A stretch of DNA of 64,000 nt, from NCBI RefSeq assembly GCF_015773195.1, contig NZ_JADWYK010000002.1, positions 434,001-498,000 on the forward strand, read 5' to 3'. Positions 27,259 to 36,814 of this stretch are shown here, piece after piece (position 1 is the stretch's first letter; every line of letters begins with the position of its first letter). Both the position numbers and the translations under genes were made by a program. This stretch comes from Hymenobacter guriensis. GTDB lineage: Bacteria; Bacteroidota; Bacteroidia; Cytophagales; Hymenobacteraceae. The notes under the pieces are model-generated. The model was given only the letters and a program-made list of their open reading frames with translations. It did not search any database and was not told the DNA's origin.

Positions 27259-27792
27259 CTAGGCCTGCTTGGCAAATTGCACGCTGGCCAGCAGCTTCAC
27301 TTCGTCGCTCACCACAATGGCGCCGGCTTCGGTAATACCATCCCACGTAAGGCCAAACTCTTTGCGGCTGATCTTGCCGCTCACCTCAAAACCGGCCTTC
27401 TGGTTGCCGTAAAAGTCGGTTGCTACCCCACCGTACTCCACGTTCAGCGTTACGGGCCGAGCGTTGCCGCGCAGCGTCAGAGTGCCGTGCAGCTTGTACT
27501 CGCCTTCGCCGGTTTTCTGCATCGAGGTCGAATCGAAAACCAGTTGCGGGTGTGCTTCGGCGTCGAAGAAGTCGCCCGATTTCAGGTGCTGGTCGCGCTG
27601 CTCCTGATTGGTGTCGATGCTGCTGATATCAGCCGTAAAATGCACCTTCGCCGTTTCAAAGTTGTCGTCTTCGGTTTCTACCTCCCCGGCAAACTGCTTG
27701 AACGAGCCCGTTACAGTTGAAATAACAAGGTGCTTCACTTTGAACTGAACTTCGGAGTGCGTGGGGTCAAGAACCCATTTAGTGGTAGCCAT
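27259..27792 (-). CDS. YceI family protein
   Basis: 177 residues from the ATG at 27792. Lipocalin-like YceI fold shown by WVLDPTHSEVQFKVKHLVIS, TGSFKQFAGEV, HFTADISSIDTNQEQRDQHLKSGDFFDAE and ISRKEFGLTWD. The family binds long isoprenoid or amphiphilic molecules. No signal peptide follows this ATG, so a cytosolic form is expected; the open frame upstream runs into the promoter. A palindrome overlaps the promoter region, which suggests control by a dimeric repressor. Confidence 0.92.
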   Translation of the reverse strand: MATTKWVLDPTHSEVQFKVKHLVISTVTGSFKQFAGEVETEDDNFETAKVHFTADISSIDTNQEQRDQHLKSGDFFDAEAHPQLVFDSTSMQKTGEGEYKLHGTLTLRGNARPVTLNVEYGGVATDFYGNQKAGFEVSGKISRKEFGLTWDGITEAGAIVVSDEVKLLASVQFAKQA

Positions 27793-27871
27793 GGTGCTGG
27801 AAGTGAAAAGGAGAAGAAGAAATGAAAGACTACGAGTGGTAAGCCGCAAAGGCGCTGACTGATTGACGAGG

Positions 27872-27905
27872 CAAATATACAACTTATGTACATACATACA
27901 TGTAC
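27872..27905 (-). promoter_or_regulatory. YceI promoter with overlapping palindromic operator candidate
   Basis: A -7 box TATATTTG lies at 27879-27872. The inverted repeat GTACAT-N6-ATGTAC at 27888-27905 covers the place where the -33 element should be. YceI genes are often controlled by MarR-type repressors; that a repressor binds here is inference. Confidence 0.5.
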
Positions 27906-28110
27906 CTACACAAATTAGTTTAATTTTATTTTTCAACTCCCTTCTAACGCGTAAACAGCTTCTTACAGTTACGAGCCCGGTACCTTACCACACGCGTTCC
28001 GATTTTTTCCGGCTTCTTTCTTCAGCCAGCGCATAAATAGCCCGGCAAGTAGTACCTTACTTCTTACTACCCGCTCATCTTGCCCCGCTCACTGCCTGCC
28101 CTGTTGCCTC
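27906..28110. other. Gap ahead of the hybrid kinase, no gene seen
   Basis: About 200 bases between the YceI promoter and the kinase start. No open frame of note, no tRNA and no clear terminator; promoters for both divergent genes must lie here. Confidence 0.4.
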
Positions 28111-31100
28111 GTGAATGCCCCTCCCCTCCTGTCCTCTGAGTCCTGGCAACGGGATTTTGCTCTTTTAGAAGAGGTCTTCGACGCCGTAGTGCTCCTGAAC
28201 CAGGAAGGGCAGCTTACGTGGGCAAACGCCGGATTTGCTAACGTTTTCGGCTTTGGCAGCTTCCGGCAGGTGCCGGATTTACTTGTCAGCGCGCTGGCGG
28301 GCGCCGGGCTGGCCGACTTCCGGCAGCAGCTGCAAGCCAGCCGGCCTGTGCGCGCTGAAGCTCCTTTTCAGCGCGCTGATGGCTCTCTGCGCTGGATGCG
28401 CCTGAAGCTGCAGCCGCTGGCCGCGCCTACCGCCGAAGCCGCCTTTATCGGGCTGCTGGAAGATATCAGCGAGTGGAAGCAGACGCTGCTGGAGCGCGAG
28501 GAGCAGATGCGCTACCTCACCGAGCATATCCCGGGTGTGCTGTTTCAATGGCGGGCCAATGACGACGGCACTTCGGGTATCAGCTACATCGGCCCCCAGC
28601 TGCACAGTATCTTCGGCCTGACGCCGGGGCAGGCCCTGCATCTGGCCGATTTTGTGCACCCCGACGACCGGCCGCTGTGGTTTACGGCCCTGCGTCAGGC
28701 CCGCAAAGCCGGGGGCTCGTGGTCGTTTGAAGGCCGCCTGCAGGTGCCCGGCCAGCCGTTGCGCTGGTGCCGGGGTACGGCGGCCTGCTCGGTTTCGGAT
28801 GCCAGCGGCCGTTTGTACAGCGGCATTCTGCTGGATATATCGGCGCTGAAAAAGGCCGAGGAAACCGTGCAGGCCAACGAGGACCGCTGGCGCTCGGCCA
28901 TTGAGCGGTTTGGCGACGGAGCCTGGGAATTCAACTACCAGACGGGCGAGGAGTACTTCTCCGAAACCTACCGTACCATGCTGGGCTACAGTGAGGAGGA
29001 ATTTGCCCTGCTGCCCACCTGGCAGCAACACGTGCACCCCGACGACCAGCCGCTCAGCATCCAGGCTTCCGATGCCTACCTAGCGGGCCGCACGCCCCTC
29101 TACACCGTGGAGCGCCGCCTGCTCTGCAAGGACGGCAGCCACAAGTGGGTGCTTACCCGGGGCCTCGTCACTACGCGCGATGAGCAGGGCCAGCCGCTCA
29201 TCATGACGGGAATTCACACCGATATTTCGGCGGTGAAGCAGGCCACGGCCGATCTGGAAGCCAGCACCCTGCGCCTGTACACCACCATTTCCAACTTTCA
29301 GGAGGGCATTCTGCTGGAAGACGAGCGGCACCGCGTGGTGCTGGCCAATGAAGCCGTGTGCCGGATTTTCCAGCTCGCGGCCACGGCCGAGCAGCTCGTC
29401 GGCTACGATACCAGCCAGCTGGGCCAGGATATCGAGCACCGGTTCCGGCATCCGCAGGAGTTTCTGCAGCGCTACCACGCTATTGTGAATGCCCGGCAGC
29501 CGGTAACGGGGGAGCTGTTTGTGTTGGCGGACGGCCGCACCCTGCAGTGCGACTTTGCCCCGATTTTCGTGGAGAACCGCTACATCGGCCACCTCTGGAA
29601 ATTCCAGGATATTACGGCGCGCAAAACCAGCGAGGATTCCCTGCGCCGGCGCGAGGAAAAGTACCGGGGCATCATCGAGAACATGAACCTGGGTTTGGTG
29701 GAAATGGACCTGGACCTGCGCGTGACGTACGTAAACCAGGCGTTCTGCGACATTGCCGAGTACTCGCGGGAGGAGTTCGATGCCCAGCCCGTGATGCAGT
29801 ACATGCTCAGCCCCACGGACCTGGCTTTAATGCGGGAAAAGGACCAGCGCCGGCAGGAAGGCGAGTCAGAAACGTACGAGCTGGCTATTACAAGCAAATC
29901 GGGCGAAGTAAAGTGGCTGCTGGTAAGCGCCGCCCCGCTCTATGACGACCACCGGCGCGTGCACGGCACCATCGGCATCACCCTCGACATTACGCCTCAG
30001 AAACGGCTGGAAAACCATTTGCGGGCCGCCAAGGAGCAGGCTGAGGAGTCGGCGCGGGCCAAGGAGCTGTTTCTGGCCAACATGAGCCACGAAATCCGCA
30101 CCCCCATGAACGCCATCCTGGGCATGGGGCAGCTGCTGGCCAAAACGCCCCTGAACGCCGAGCAGCAAAACTACCTGCGCGCCATTGCCACTTCCGGCGA
30201 AAACCTGCTGGTGATTCTCAATGACATCCTCGACCTCTCCAAGATCGGGGCCAGCCAGCTGCTGATTGAGCGCATTGGCTTCAGCGTGACAACGCTGCTG
30301 AAGCAGGTGGAAAAAAGCCTCCACTTCCGGGCCGAGGAAAAGGGCCTCAGCTTTGGCGTGGTGCCCGATGAGCGGCTGCCCGCCGTGCTGCTCGGCGACC
30401 CGTACCGCATCACCCAGGTGCTGCTGAATCTGGCCAACAACGCCATCAAATTCACCGAGAAAGGCGCCGTGGCCATTACCTGCGAGCTGCTGGAAGCCAC
30501 AGCCGAGGACGTGCTGCTGCGCTTCGAGGTAGCCGACACCGGCATTGGCATCGACGCCGACTACCTGGTGGATATCTTCAAGGAGTTCAGTCAGGAAGAC
30601 TCCTCTGTGACGCGTAAGTTCGGGGGCACCGGGCTGGGACTGAGCATCAGCCGGCGGCTGGTCACGCTCATGGGCGGGCAGATTGAAATCGACAGCCTCA
30701 AGCACGTGGGCACCCGCAGCCAGTTTACGTTGCGTCTGCCAGTGGGCTCAGCCGCTGATCTGCCGCAGAAAGCTTTTATCACCTCAGCTACCCGCGAGAA
30801 GCTGCGCGGCCAGCGCATCCTGCTGGTGGAAGACAACCACTTCAACCGCCAGATTGCCAAGGGCTTTCTACAGAACGCGGGCCTGGAAGTGGTGGAAGCC
30901 GAAAACGGAGCCGCCGCCGTGGAGCTGGCCCGCCAGCAGGTGTTCGACGCCATTCTGATGGACGTGCAGATGCCCATTATGAACGGGCTGGAGGCTACCA
31001 GTTACCTGCGCCAGCAGCTGGGGCTGGTTACGCCCATCATTGCCCTCACGGCCAACGCCATCAAGGGCGAGCGGGAAAAGTGCCTGAAGGCGGGCATGAA

Positions 31101-31587
31101 CGACTACCTGGCCAAGCCCTTCCAGGAAGACGAGCTGCTGAAGCTGCTCTGCCTCTGGACCCTGGGCGACGACACGCTGGAAACCGCTGTAGCCGTGGAA
31201 GCGCCCGCGCCGCCCCCGGCCGAGCCGCCGCTTTATAACCTGAGCATCGTGCACCAGATCGGGCAGGGCGACGCCTCGTTTACGGTGCTCATGCTGGAGT
31301 CCTTCATCGAAAGCTGCCAGGAAGCCATTGCCGAGCTGCAGGCCGCCGCCGTGGCTCAAAGCTCCGATGAGATGCGCGCCGCTACCCACAAGCTCAAGCC
31401 CAGCCTGGAGCACCTGGAGGTGCACCGCCTGCTGCCCACCGTGCAGGCCCTCGACGTGTGGCGCCAGCCCTTCGACGCGGCTGTGCTACTGCCCCGGATT
31501 GCAGAAACCGTGGCGGGCCTGGAAGAGCTGATAACCCACATGACGCGGGAGCTGCGCGCTTTGCGGGCAGAGCTGGAGGAGGAGTAG
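28111..31587 (+). CDS. Hybrid sensor histidine kinase with five PAS domains, receiver and Hpt
   Basis: 1158 residues from a GTG start. No membrane segment: a cytosolic sensor. Five PAS/PAC modules span about 15-125, 130-250, 255-375, 385-505 and 515-630. The HisKA domain has phospho-acceptor H660 in [15 protein letters not shown]; the ATPase domain shows the N box [24 protein letters not shown] and [10 protein letters not shown] receiver domain follows with phospho-acceptor D951 ([13 protein letters not shown]) and K1002 (AKPF), then an Hpt-type domain with H1093 in ATHKLKPS. This gives a complete His-Asp-His relay in one chain. No response regulator with a DNA-binding domain is adjacent, so the output is unknown. 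Confidence 0.93.
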   Translation: MNAPPLLSSESWQRDFALLEEVFDAVVLLNQEGQLTWANAGFANVFGFGSFRQVPDLLVSALAGAGLADFRQQLQASRPVRAEAPFQRADGSLRWMRLKLQPLAAPTAEAAFIGLLEDISEWKQTLLEREEQMRYLTEHIPGVLFQWRANDDGTSGISYIGPQLHSIFGLTPGQALHLADFVHPDDRPLWFTALRQARKAGGSWSFEGRLQVPGQPLRWCRGTAACSVSDASGRLYSGILLDISALKKAEETVQANEDRWRSAIERFGDGAWEFNYQTGEEYFSETYRTMLGYSEEEFALLPTWQQHVHPDDQPLSIQASDAYLAGRTPLYTVERRLLCKDGSHKWVLTRGLVTTRDEQGQPLIMTGIHTDISAVKQATADLEASTLRLYTTISNFQEGILLEDERHRVVLANEAVCRIFQLAATAEQLVGYDTSQLGQDIEHRFRHPQEFLQRYHAIVNARQPVTGELFVLADGRTLQCDFAPIFVENRYIGHLWKFQDITARKTSEDSLRRREEKYRGIIENMNLGLVEMDLDLRVTYVNQAFCDIAEYSREEFDAQPVMQYMLSPTDLALMREKDQRRQEGESETYELAITSKSGEVKWLLVSAAPLYDDHRRVHGTIGITLDITPQKRLENHLRAAKEQAEESARAKELFLANMSHEIRTPMNAILGMGQLLAKTPLNAEQQNYLRAIATSGENLLVILNDILDLSKIGASQLLIERIGFSVTTLLKQVEKSLHFRAEEKGLSFGVVPDERLPAVLLGDPYRITQVLLNLANNAIKFTEKGAVAITCELLEATAEDVLLRFEVADTGIGIDADYLVDIFKEFSQEDSSVTRKFGGTGLGLSISRRLVTLMGGQIEIDSLKHVGTRSQFTLRLPVGSAADLPQKAFITSATREKLRGQRILLVEDNHFNRQIAKGFLQNAGLEVVEAENGAAAVELARQQVFDAILMDVQMPIMNGLEATSYLRQQLGLVTPIIALTANAIKGEREKCLKAGMNDYLAKPFQEDELLKLLCLWTLGDDTLETAVAVEAPAPPPAEPPLYNLSIVHQIGQGDASFTVLMLESFIESCQEAIAELQAAAVAQSSDEMRAATHKLKPSLEHLEVHRLLPTVQALDVWRQPFDAAVLLPRIAETVAGLEELITHMTRELRALRAELEEE

Positions 31588-31623
31588 CGGGTTGCCGCTT
31601 CGGCAGCGGTTAGCGTAGAACAG

Positions 31624-31631
31624 TACCTTTG
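31624..31631 (+). promoter_or_regulatory. -7 element for the ATPase-nuclease pair
   Basis: TACCTTTG, 36 bases before the ATPase start and 36 bases past the kinase stop. No TTG at the proper -33 distance, so only the -7 box is supported. Confidence 0.4.
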
Positions 31632-31667
31632 TTTCCCGCCCGTTTGGCGGTCAGAATTCGCATAGCT

Positions 31668-32873
31668 ATGAACGAGCAACTAATCGTCAAAAACTTCGGC
31701 CCCATCAAAGACGCCACCGTGGACTTCAAGAAAGTGACGGTGTTTATCGGCCCGACGGGTGGGGGGAAAAGTACGCTGGCGAAGCTGGCGGCGGTGTTTA
31801 GAAAATCTGATTTTATAAACTTGATAGACTCCGAAGCAACTATTGAACAAATATTATCAGAATACGAGCTAGAAGATTATTTAAAAAGAAGCAATTTATA
31901 CATAGAATGGAATAATAACGGCACAATATTTGAATTCAGTAACAGGAAACGGAATTCAAATCCAATAAACGGAATAAAAGAACTTATAACAAATGTTTAT
32001 GAAAATCCTTTTCATAAGGATATAATAGAAAATTTTAGTGAATTAATAAAAAAAAGCAAATATAAAGACATAGCAAATGAATTAATAGATAAGAAGGAGG
32101 AAATTATAAGAAATTACATAGTTGAAAGATTAAAGGAAGAACTTTATAAATCATCCGCAGAATACATTCCAGCTGAAAGAATTCTTCTTTCAACTATAGG
32201 AAATTCATGGGCAGGAATTATAAGGGATGACATCAACTTACCTAAAGCATTAGTTAACTTTGCCAATACATATGCTAAAGCAAGGAAGGAAATAAAGAAG
32301 TTAAAATTAGATTTCCTTTCATTAAGCTATTTACGACTCAATGAACATGACTATATAAGTATCAAAAATAAAAAAATTAATATACCTCTCGAAAAGGCAG
32401 CAAGTGGAATACAGTCAACTATTCCACTTATATTAATAATAGAGTATTTTTCTCGTCAAAAAAACAAGCAAAGAAATTTTGTAATTGAAGAGCCAGAACT
32501 CAATCTATATCCTTCTACACAGCAAGGTTTATTAAACTGGATAATATCAAAATGCTCATCAAATAGCAATGATATAATTATGACAACCCACAGCCCCTAC
32601 ATTCTCTCTCACCTCAACCTTTTGCTCTATGCCTACCAGGTAGCCGAAAAGCACCCCGACCGCGCAGAGGATGTGGCCAAGATTGTACCGCGGGCAAGCT
32701 GGATAAACCCTCAAGAGTTTGCGTGCTACCAGGTGGAGAATGGCGGCGTGCAGTCGTTGGTAAATGCGGAATTAGGCCTGATTGACAATAATGAGCTGGA
32801 CGCTTTATCCGGTGATGCCGCCGACGCCTTCGATAACCTGATTCGCTTATCCAAAGGAGTAGCCGTACGATGA
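31668..32873 (+). CDS. AAA/OLD-like ATPase, first gene of a two-gene cassette
   Basis: 401 residues. ABC/SMC-like ATPase of the AAA15/AAA21 type: N-terminal LIVKNFGPIKDATVDF, Walker A GPTGGGKST (28-36), a long charged helical insert (about 45-240), signature-like KAASGIQST, Walker B NFVIEEPELNLYP and the switch histidine in TTHSPYILSHL. There is no TOPRIM domain, unlike classical OLD nucleases; the C terminus is short. The downstream gene overlaps by four bases (ATGA) and carries PD-(D/E)XK-like motifs, so the ATPase probably controls that nuclease. Base composition is mosaic: the first ~130 and last ~290 bases are GC-rich like the chromosome, while about 31800-32585 is strongly AT-rich. That points to transfer or domain replacement. 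Antiphage function is inference. Confidence 0.85.
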   Translation: MNEQLIVKNFGPIKDATVDFKKVTVFIGPTGGGKSTLAKLAAVFRKSDFINLIDSEATIEQILSEYELEDYLKRSNLYIEWNNNGTIFEFSNRKRNSNPINGIKELITNVYENPFHKDIIENFSELIKKSKYKDIANELIDKKEEIIRNYIVERLKEELYKSSAEYIPAERILLSTIGNSWAGIIRDDINLPKALVNFANTYAKARKEIKKLKLDFLSLSYLRLNEHDYISIKNKKINIPLEKAASGIQSTIPLILIIEYFSRQKNKQRNFVIEEPELNLYPSTQQGLLNWIISKCSSNSNDIIMTTHSPYILSHLNLLLYAYQVAEKHPDRAEDVAKIVPRASWINPQEFACYQVENGGVQSLVNAELGLIDNNELDALSGDAADAFDNLIRLSKGVAVR

Positions 32874-33439
32874 TTGCGCTGATTCAGGAGAAATTTCCGT
32901 CGCGGATAGCCACGCCCTGCGTCAGCAGCCACACCGATACCGAGTTTCACGTCTACGACCCACCGCTAACTGTGCGGGCGGAAGGTGACACCAGCCCTAT
33001 CAGGCGGCAACCCTGCTCCCGCCGCATCGGCGAGCCGCAGGAAGCGGATTTGAAAGTCAGCAACCCGCAGGCCCACATCATTCATTTGGTTGCTATTGAC
33101 GCTTGCAGCTACTTATCCGACGATGCCACGCGCTGTGACTGCGCGTTAGTTCGTGACCAGGATATCCGTTTTGTGGAGTTCAAGCACGGCACCAAAACGC
33201 GCCGCTCGGAGCGGGTAAAAAGCTGCATCCCGCAACTGGCCGCCACCATCAACGACTATTTCAAGGCCGGCATCATTGCGCCGAAATCCGTAGTCCTAGC
33301 CATTGCCTGCGTTGGGTTTCAGGAGGAGTTTCCACCCCGCTCGGCGCAGCTAGAAGCCCGCCAAGCCCAGCTCAACTTGCTCGTTGGTGATGATATAGTC
33401 GTTGAGTTGATAGTAACGGACTCAACCACGTTTGCCTGA
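32870..33439 (+). CDS. Putative PD-(D/E)XK-type nuclease partner of the ATPase
   Basis: 189 residues, no signal peptide. The central segment RCDCALVRDQDIRFVEFKHG (89-107) has the order D90 ... E103-x-K105 expected of a restriction-endonuclease-like active site, and is followed by a helix with Q122 (PQLAATINDYF), as in many small PD-(D/E)XK proteins. The N-terminal 60 residues are not recognised. It overlaps the ATPase gene by ATGA and so is translated with it. Composition is GC-rich like the chromosome, in contrast to the core of its partner. The nuclease assignment rests on motif spacing alone and is moderately sure. Confidence 0.6.
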   Translation: MIALIQEKFPSRIATPCVSSHTDTEFHVYDPPLTVRAEGDTSPIRRQPCSRRIGEPQEADLKVSNPQAHIIHLVAIDACSYLSDDATRCDCALVRDQDIRFVEFKHGTKTRRSERVKSCIPQLAATINDYFKAGIIAPKSVVLAIACVGFQEEFPPRSAQLEARQAQLNLLVGDDIVVELIVTDSTTFA

Positions 33440-33445
33440 AATAAA

Positions 33446-33475
33446 AAGCCCCGCCAGGTTCGTCTGGCGGGGCTT
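33446..33475. terminator. Bidirectional terminator between the nuclease gene and dxs
   Basis: 12-bp perfect stem (33446-33457 with 33464-33475), loop GTTCGT, between convergent genes. Confidence 0.8.
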
Positions 33476-33494
33476 CATTATCTCTAACATTTTC

Positions 33495-35438
33495 TTATAG
33501 AAGCACCGTTTCCACCGGCGTGGTAGCCGCTACTTTGCCAGCCATTTCGCGCAGGGCGGCGGCAATGCCGTCGGCGTCGAAGCCACACTCTTTGTAGAGC
33601 TCATCCTGGGTGCCGTGCTCCACTATGCGGTCGGGGATGCCGAGGCGCTGCAGGGGAAGGTGGTAGCTGTGGTCGGCCATGAACTCCAGCACCGCCGCGC
33701 CGAAGCCGCCGGGCAGGCAGCCATCTTCCACCGTCACCAGTGCTTTGTACTGCCGGCAGATGTGGTGGAGCATTTCCTCGTCCAGGGGCTTGCAGAAGCG
33801 CATGTCGTAGTGGCCAGGGTTGAGGCCCTCGGCCAGCAGCTGCTTGGTAGCCTTCACGGCGTAGTTGCCGATGTGGCCGATGCTGAGCACCGCCACGCCT
33901 TCACCTTCGCGCACCACTCGGCCGGTACCCACGGTAATCTTGCGAAGCGGCTTGCGCCATTCGGGCATTACCCCCTCGCCACGCGGGTAACGGATGCTGA
34001 ACGGACCCGCGTTTTCGGGTAGGGTGGCCGTGTACATCAGGTTGCGCAGCTCCTCCTCATTCATGGGCGCCGACACCACCATGTTGGGGATGCAGCGCAT
34101 GAAAGCCAGGTCGTAGCAGCCGTGGTGAGTGGGCCCGTCGGCGCCGGCAAAACCAGCACGGTCAAGGCAGAAAACGACGTGCAGGTTCTGCAGAGCCACA
34201 TCATGCACTACCTGGTCGTAGGCGCGCTGCATGAAGGAGGAGTAGATATTGCAGAACGGCACCAGTCCCTGCGTAGCCAGGCCGGCCGAAAAGGTAACGG
34301 CGTGCTGCTCGGCAATGCCCACATCAAAGGCACGGTCGGGCATCTGCTTCATCATGATATTCAGCGACGAGCCCGAGGGCATTGCCGGCGTCACACCCAT
34401 TATTTTGTCGTTTTGCTCAGCCAGCTCCACCAGCGTGTGCCCAAACACGTCCTGGTACTTGGGCGCCTGGGGCGTAGTGTGGGTTTTCTTGTGGATTTCG
34501 CCCGTCACCTTGTCAAACAAACCCGGCGCGTGCCACAGGGTCTGGTCTTTCTCAGCCAGCGCGTAGCCTTTTCCCTTTACCGTCACGCAGTGCAGCAGCT
34601 TAGGGCCGGGAATGTGCTTGAGGTCGGCAAGGATGGTAGCTAAGTGCTGCACATCATGGCCATCCACGGGGCCGAAGTAGCGGAAGTTCAGCGCCTCGAA
34701 CAGGTTGCCCTGCTTGAGCAATGTGGCCTTCATAGCCTGCTCCACCCGTTTGGCAATCTGCTGGGGGTTGGGGCCGAACTTGCTGAGCTTGCCCAGCACG
34801 TTCCACAACTCGTCGCGCACCTTGTTGTAGGTGCGGGAAGTGGTAATATCGGTGAGGTATTCCTTGAGCGCGCCCACGTTGGGGTCGATGCTCATGCAGT
34901 TGTCGTTGAGAATAACGAGCAGGTTGGATTTCTCCACTCCGGCATGGTTGAGGGCCTCGAAGGCCATACCGGCCGTCATGGCTCCGTCGCCGATTACGGC
35001 AATGTGCTGGCGGTTGAACTCCTTTTTATAATCGGAAGCCACGGCCATACCAAGGGCCGCACCGATGCTGGTGGAGCTGTGGCCCACGCCAAAGGCATCG
35101 TATGGACTTTCGCTGCGCTTGGGGAAACCCGACATGCCGTGGTAGCGGCGGTTGGTCGGGAACTTGTCGCGGCGGCCGGTCAGGATTTTGTGCCCGTAGG
35201 CCTGGTGGCCCACGTCCCACACCAGCTGGTCGTAGGGCGTATTGAAGACGTAGTGCAAGGCTACCGTCAACTCCACCACGCCAAGGGAGGCGCCGAAGTG
35301 GCCGCCGTAAATGGAAACCGAATCGATGATGAACTGCCGCAGCTCCTGGCTTACCTGCACCAATTGGTCGGGGCTCAGCTTTTTCAGGTCGTCGGGCGAG
35401 TTGATAGCCGCCAGCAGGGCACCAGGTTCAACAATCAT
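33495..35438 (-). CDS. dxs: 1-deoxy-D-xylulose-5-phosphate synthase
   Basis: Thiamine-diphosphate enzyme joining pyruvate and glyceraldehyde 3-phosphate; first step of the MEP isoprenoid pathway. 647 residues, usual length. Visible: LVWDVGHQAYGHKILTGR, the ThDP/metal motif GDGAMTAGMAFEALNHAG...NDNCMSID, the transketolase glutamate region DVGIAEQHAVTFSAGLA, and DRAGFAGADGPTHHGCYD. Stands alone on the minus strand with a TACCTTTG -7 box at 35539-35532. Confidence 0.97.
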   Translation of the reverse strand: MIVEPGALLAAINSPDDLKKLSPDQLVQVSQELRQFIIDSVSIYGGHFGASLGVVELTVALHYVFNTPYDQLVWDVGHQAYGHKILTGRRDKFPTNRRYHGMSGFPKRSESPYDAFGVGHSSTSIGAALGMAVASDYKKEFNRQHIAVIGDGAMTAGMAFEALNHAGVEKSNLLVILNDNCMSIDPNVGALKEYLTDITTSRTYNKVRDELWNVLGKLSKFGPNPQQIAKRVEQAMKATLLKQGNLFEALNFRYFGPVDGHDVQHLATILADLKHIPGPKLLHCVTVKGKGYALAEKDQTLWHAPGLFDKVTGEIHKKTHTTPQAPKYQDVFGHTLVELAEQNDKIMGVTPAMPSGSSLNIMMKQMPDRAFDVGIAEQHAVTFSAGLATQGLVPFCNIYSSFMQRAYDQVVHDVALQNLHVVFCLDRAGFAGADGPTHHGCYDLAFMRCIPNMVVSAPMNEEELRNLMYTATLPENAGPFSIRYPRGEGVMPEWRKPLRKITVGTGRVVREGEGVAVLSIGHIGNYAVKATKQLLAEGLNPGHYDMRFCKPLDEEMLHHICRQYKALVTVEDGCLPGGFGAAVLEFMADHSYHLPLQRLGIPDRIVEHGTQDELYKECGFDADGIAAALREMAGKVAATTPVETVLL

Positions 35439-35531
35439 CTGCAGGAAAATAAATAAAGCGAAACTAACGAAGCAACAGGGAGTTAGCCCGAAAGGTTAAC
35501 ACGGCCTTGCGCCGCACGCTCCGTTAGCTGG

Positions 35532-35539
35532 CAAAGGTA
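35532..35539 (-). promoter_or_regulatory. -7 element for dxs
   Basis: TACCTTTG on the minus strand, 93 bases before the dxs start. No TTG at the -33 distance. Confidence 0.4.
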
Positions 35540-35621
35540 CGAGTTTTCCGAGCTACCGGTTGAGGCTAAACGACATTACAGCCAGTCCGTAAGCCTATCT
35601 GCCCACAGCCTTTTTAATGGC

Positions 35622-35629
35622 TACCTTTG
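35622..35629 (+). promoter_or_regulatory. -7 element for the UPF0104-like gene
   Basis: TACCTTTG, 22 bases before the ATG at 35652. Confidence 0.4.
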
Positions 35630-35651
35630 TGTATCACCCTTCGCTTTGCTT

Positions 35652-36731
35652 ATGCCCGTGACGCAGCCCACCCAGGAACAGCAACTGCTCGACAAGCTCC
35701 GGCCTTCGCGCATTGTGCTGCCGGTACTGCTGGGGCTGAGCGTGGTGGGCTTTATGTTCTGGCGCAGCTACAAGCCCGGCGACTTAGCCCCGCTGGCCGA
35801 TGCCAGCCCGCTCTGGCTGCTGGTTTCCCTGCTGGTGCTGGTAGCCCGCGACGCCGGCTACGTGTACCGCATCCGCCATATTTCGGAGCGGGTGCTCAGC
35901 TGGCGGGCCTCGCTGGATGTGATTATGATCTGGGAGTTTTCGTCGTGCATTCTGCCCTCGGCGGTGGGCGGCACGTCGGTAGCGCCGTTTCTGCTCAACA
36001 AGGAGGGCATCACGCTGGGCAAGTCCCTGGCTTACGTGATGGTGACGGCCCTGCTCGACAACCTCTACTACGTGGTGATGGTGCCCCTGGTGGTATGGCT
36101 CGCGCACGAGGGCCTCTACCCCGACGAGAACCTGAACAGCGGCTTTATGACCACGCTGAAAGTGGCGTTTGGGTTGAGTTACGTAATGGTAACGGCTTAC
36201 TCCGCCCTCATGCTGTACGCGCTGTTCATCAACCCGCTGTCGGTGAAGCGGGTACTGGTGCGGCTGTTTTCGTGGCGGGTGCTGCGGCGCTGGCGCTCCA
36301 AGGCCTACCAGCACGCCAACGAGATGGTGTGGGCTTCCACGCAGATCCGGGGCAATGGGGCGGGCTACTGGCTGCGCGCTGTGCTCAGCACCGTGTTTGT
36401 GTGGACGGCGCGCTACTTGGTTATTGGCTGCCTGATTGCGGCCTTCGTGCCCACCACGCCCAGCGAGTTTACGATGATGTTTGCCCGTAACATCACGTAC
36501 AAAGTCATTCTGCTGGTAGCCATTACCCCAGGCGGCGCGGGCATTGCGGAGGGCGCCTTTCCCACGTTCTTCGGCAAGTTCATCGGCACGCCTACCATGA
36601 CGAACTTCATCGTGCTGCTGTACCGCATCGTCACGTACTACCTGTACCTGGTGCTGGGCGCCGTGTTCCTGCCGCGCTGGGTTACGCGCGTGTTCGGGCG
36701 CCGCCCCGAAGCCGCAGCCCGGGTTTCGTAA
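35652..36731 (+). CDS. UPF0104/YbhN-like (lysylphosphatidylglycerol synthase TM-region) membrane protein
   Basis: 359 residues, about seven to eight membrane segments. Family features: RPSRIVLPVLLGLSVVGFMFW at the N terminus, the conserved LPSAVGGTSVAPFLLNKEGI loop (about residue 100), and the late AITPGGAGIAEGAFPTFFG motif (about 295-313), the flippase-like signature shared with the N-terminal half of MprF. It has no C-terminal synthase domain, so lipid flipping or transport is the likely role, in the inner membrane. An ATG at 35652 is preferred over a TTG two codons earlier. Confidence 0.85.
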   Translation: MPVTQPTQEQQLLDKLRPSRIVLPVLLGLSVVGFMFWRSYKPGDLAPLADASPLWLLVSLLVLVARDAGYVYRIRHISERVLSWRASLDVIMIWEFSSCILPSAVGGTSVAPFLLNKEGITLGKSLAYVMVTALLDNLYYVVMVPLVVWLAHEGLYPDENLNSGFMTTLKVAFGLSYVMVTAYSALMLYALFINPLSVKRVLVRLFSWRVLRRWRSKAYQHANEMVWASTQIRGNGAGYWLRAVLSTVFVWTARYLVIGCLIAAFVPTTPSEFTMMFARNITYKVILLVAITPGGAGIAEGAFPTFFGKFIGTPTMTNFIVLLYRIVTYYLYLVLGAVFLPRWVTRVFGRRPEAAARVS

Positions 36732-36754
36732 GCATTTGGCATCTCGAACAGGGT

Positions 36755-36794
36755 GAGGAATCTGGGGAGCTTGGGTGAAAGCCTCAGATTCCTC
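36755..36794. repeat. Intergenic inverted repeat
   Basis: GAGGAATCTG at 36755-36764 is repeated in reverse complement at 36785-36794, in the 83-base gap between convergent genes; it may serve as a weak terminator for both. The following GCTTCACTCGGAATGACA phrase resembles dispersed intergenic repeats seen in various genomes. Confidence 0.4.
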
Positions 36795-36814
36795 GCTTCA
36801 CTCGGAATGACAGC

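Noticed and set aside
31800..32585. AT-rich stretch as a prophage or transposon
   Set aside because: No integrase, transposase, terminal repeats or target duplication; it lies inside one intact ATPase frame.
35627..36490. Plus-strand frame overlapping the UPF0104-like gene
   Set aside because: Out-of-frame shadow; the other frame carries membrane helices and the family motifs.
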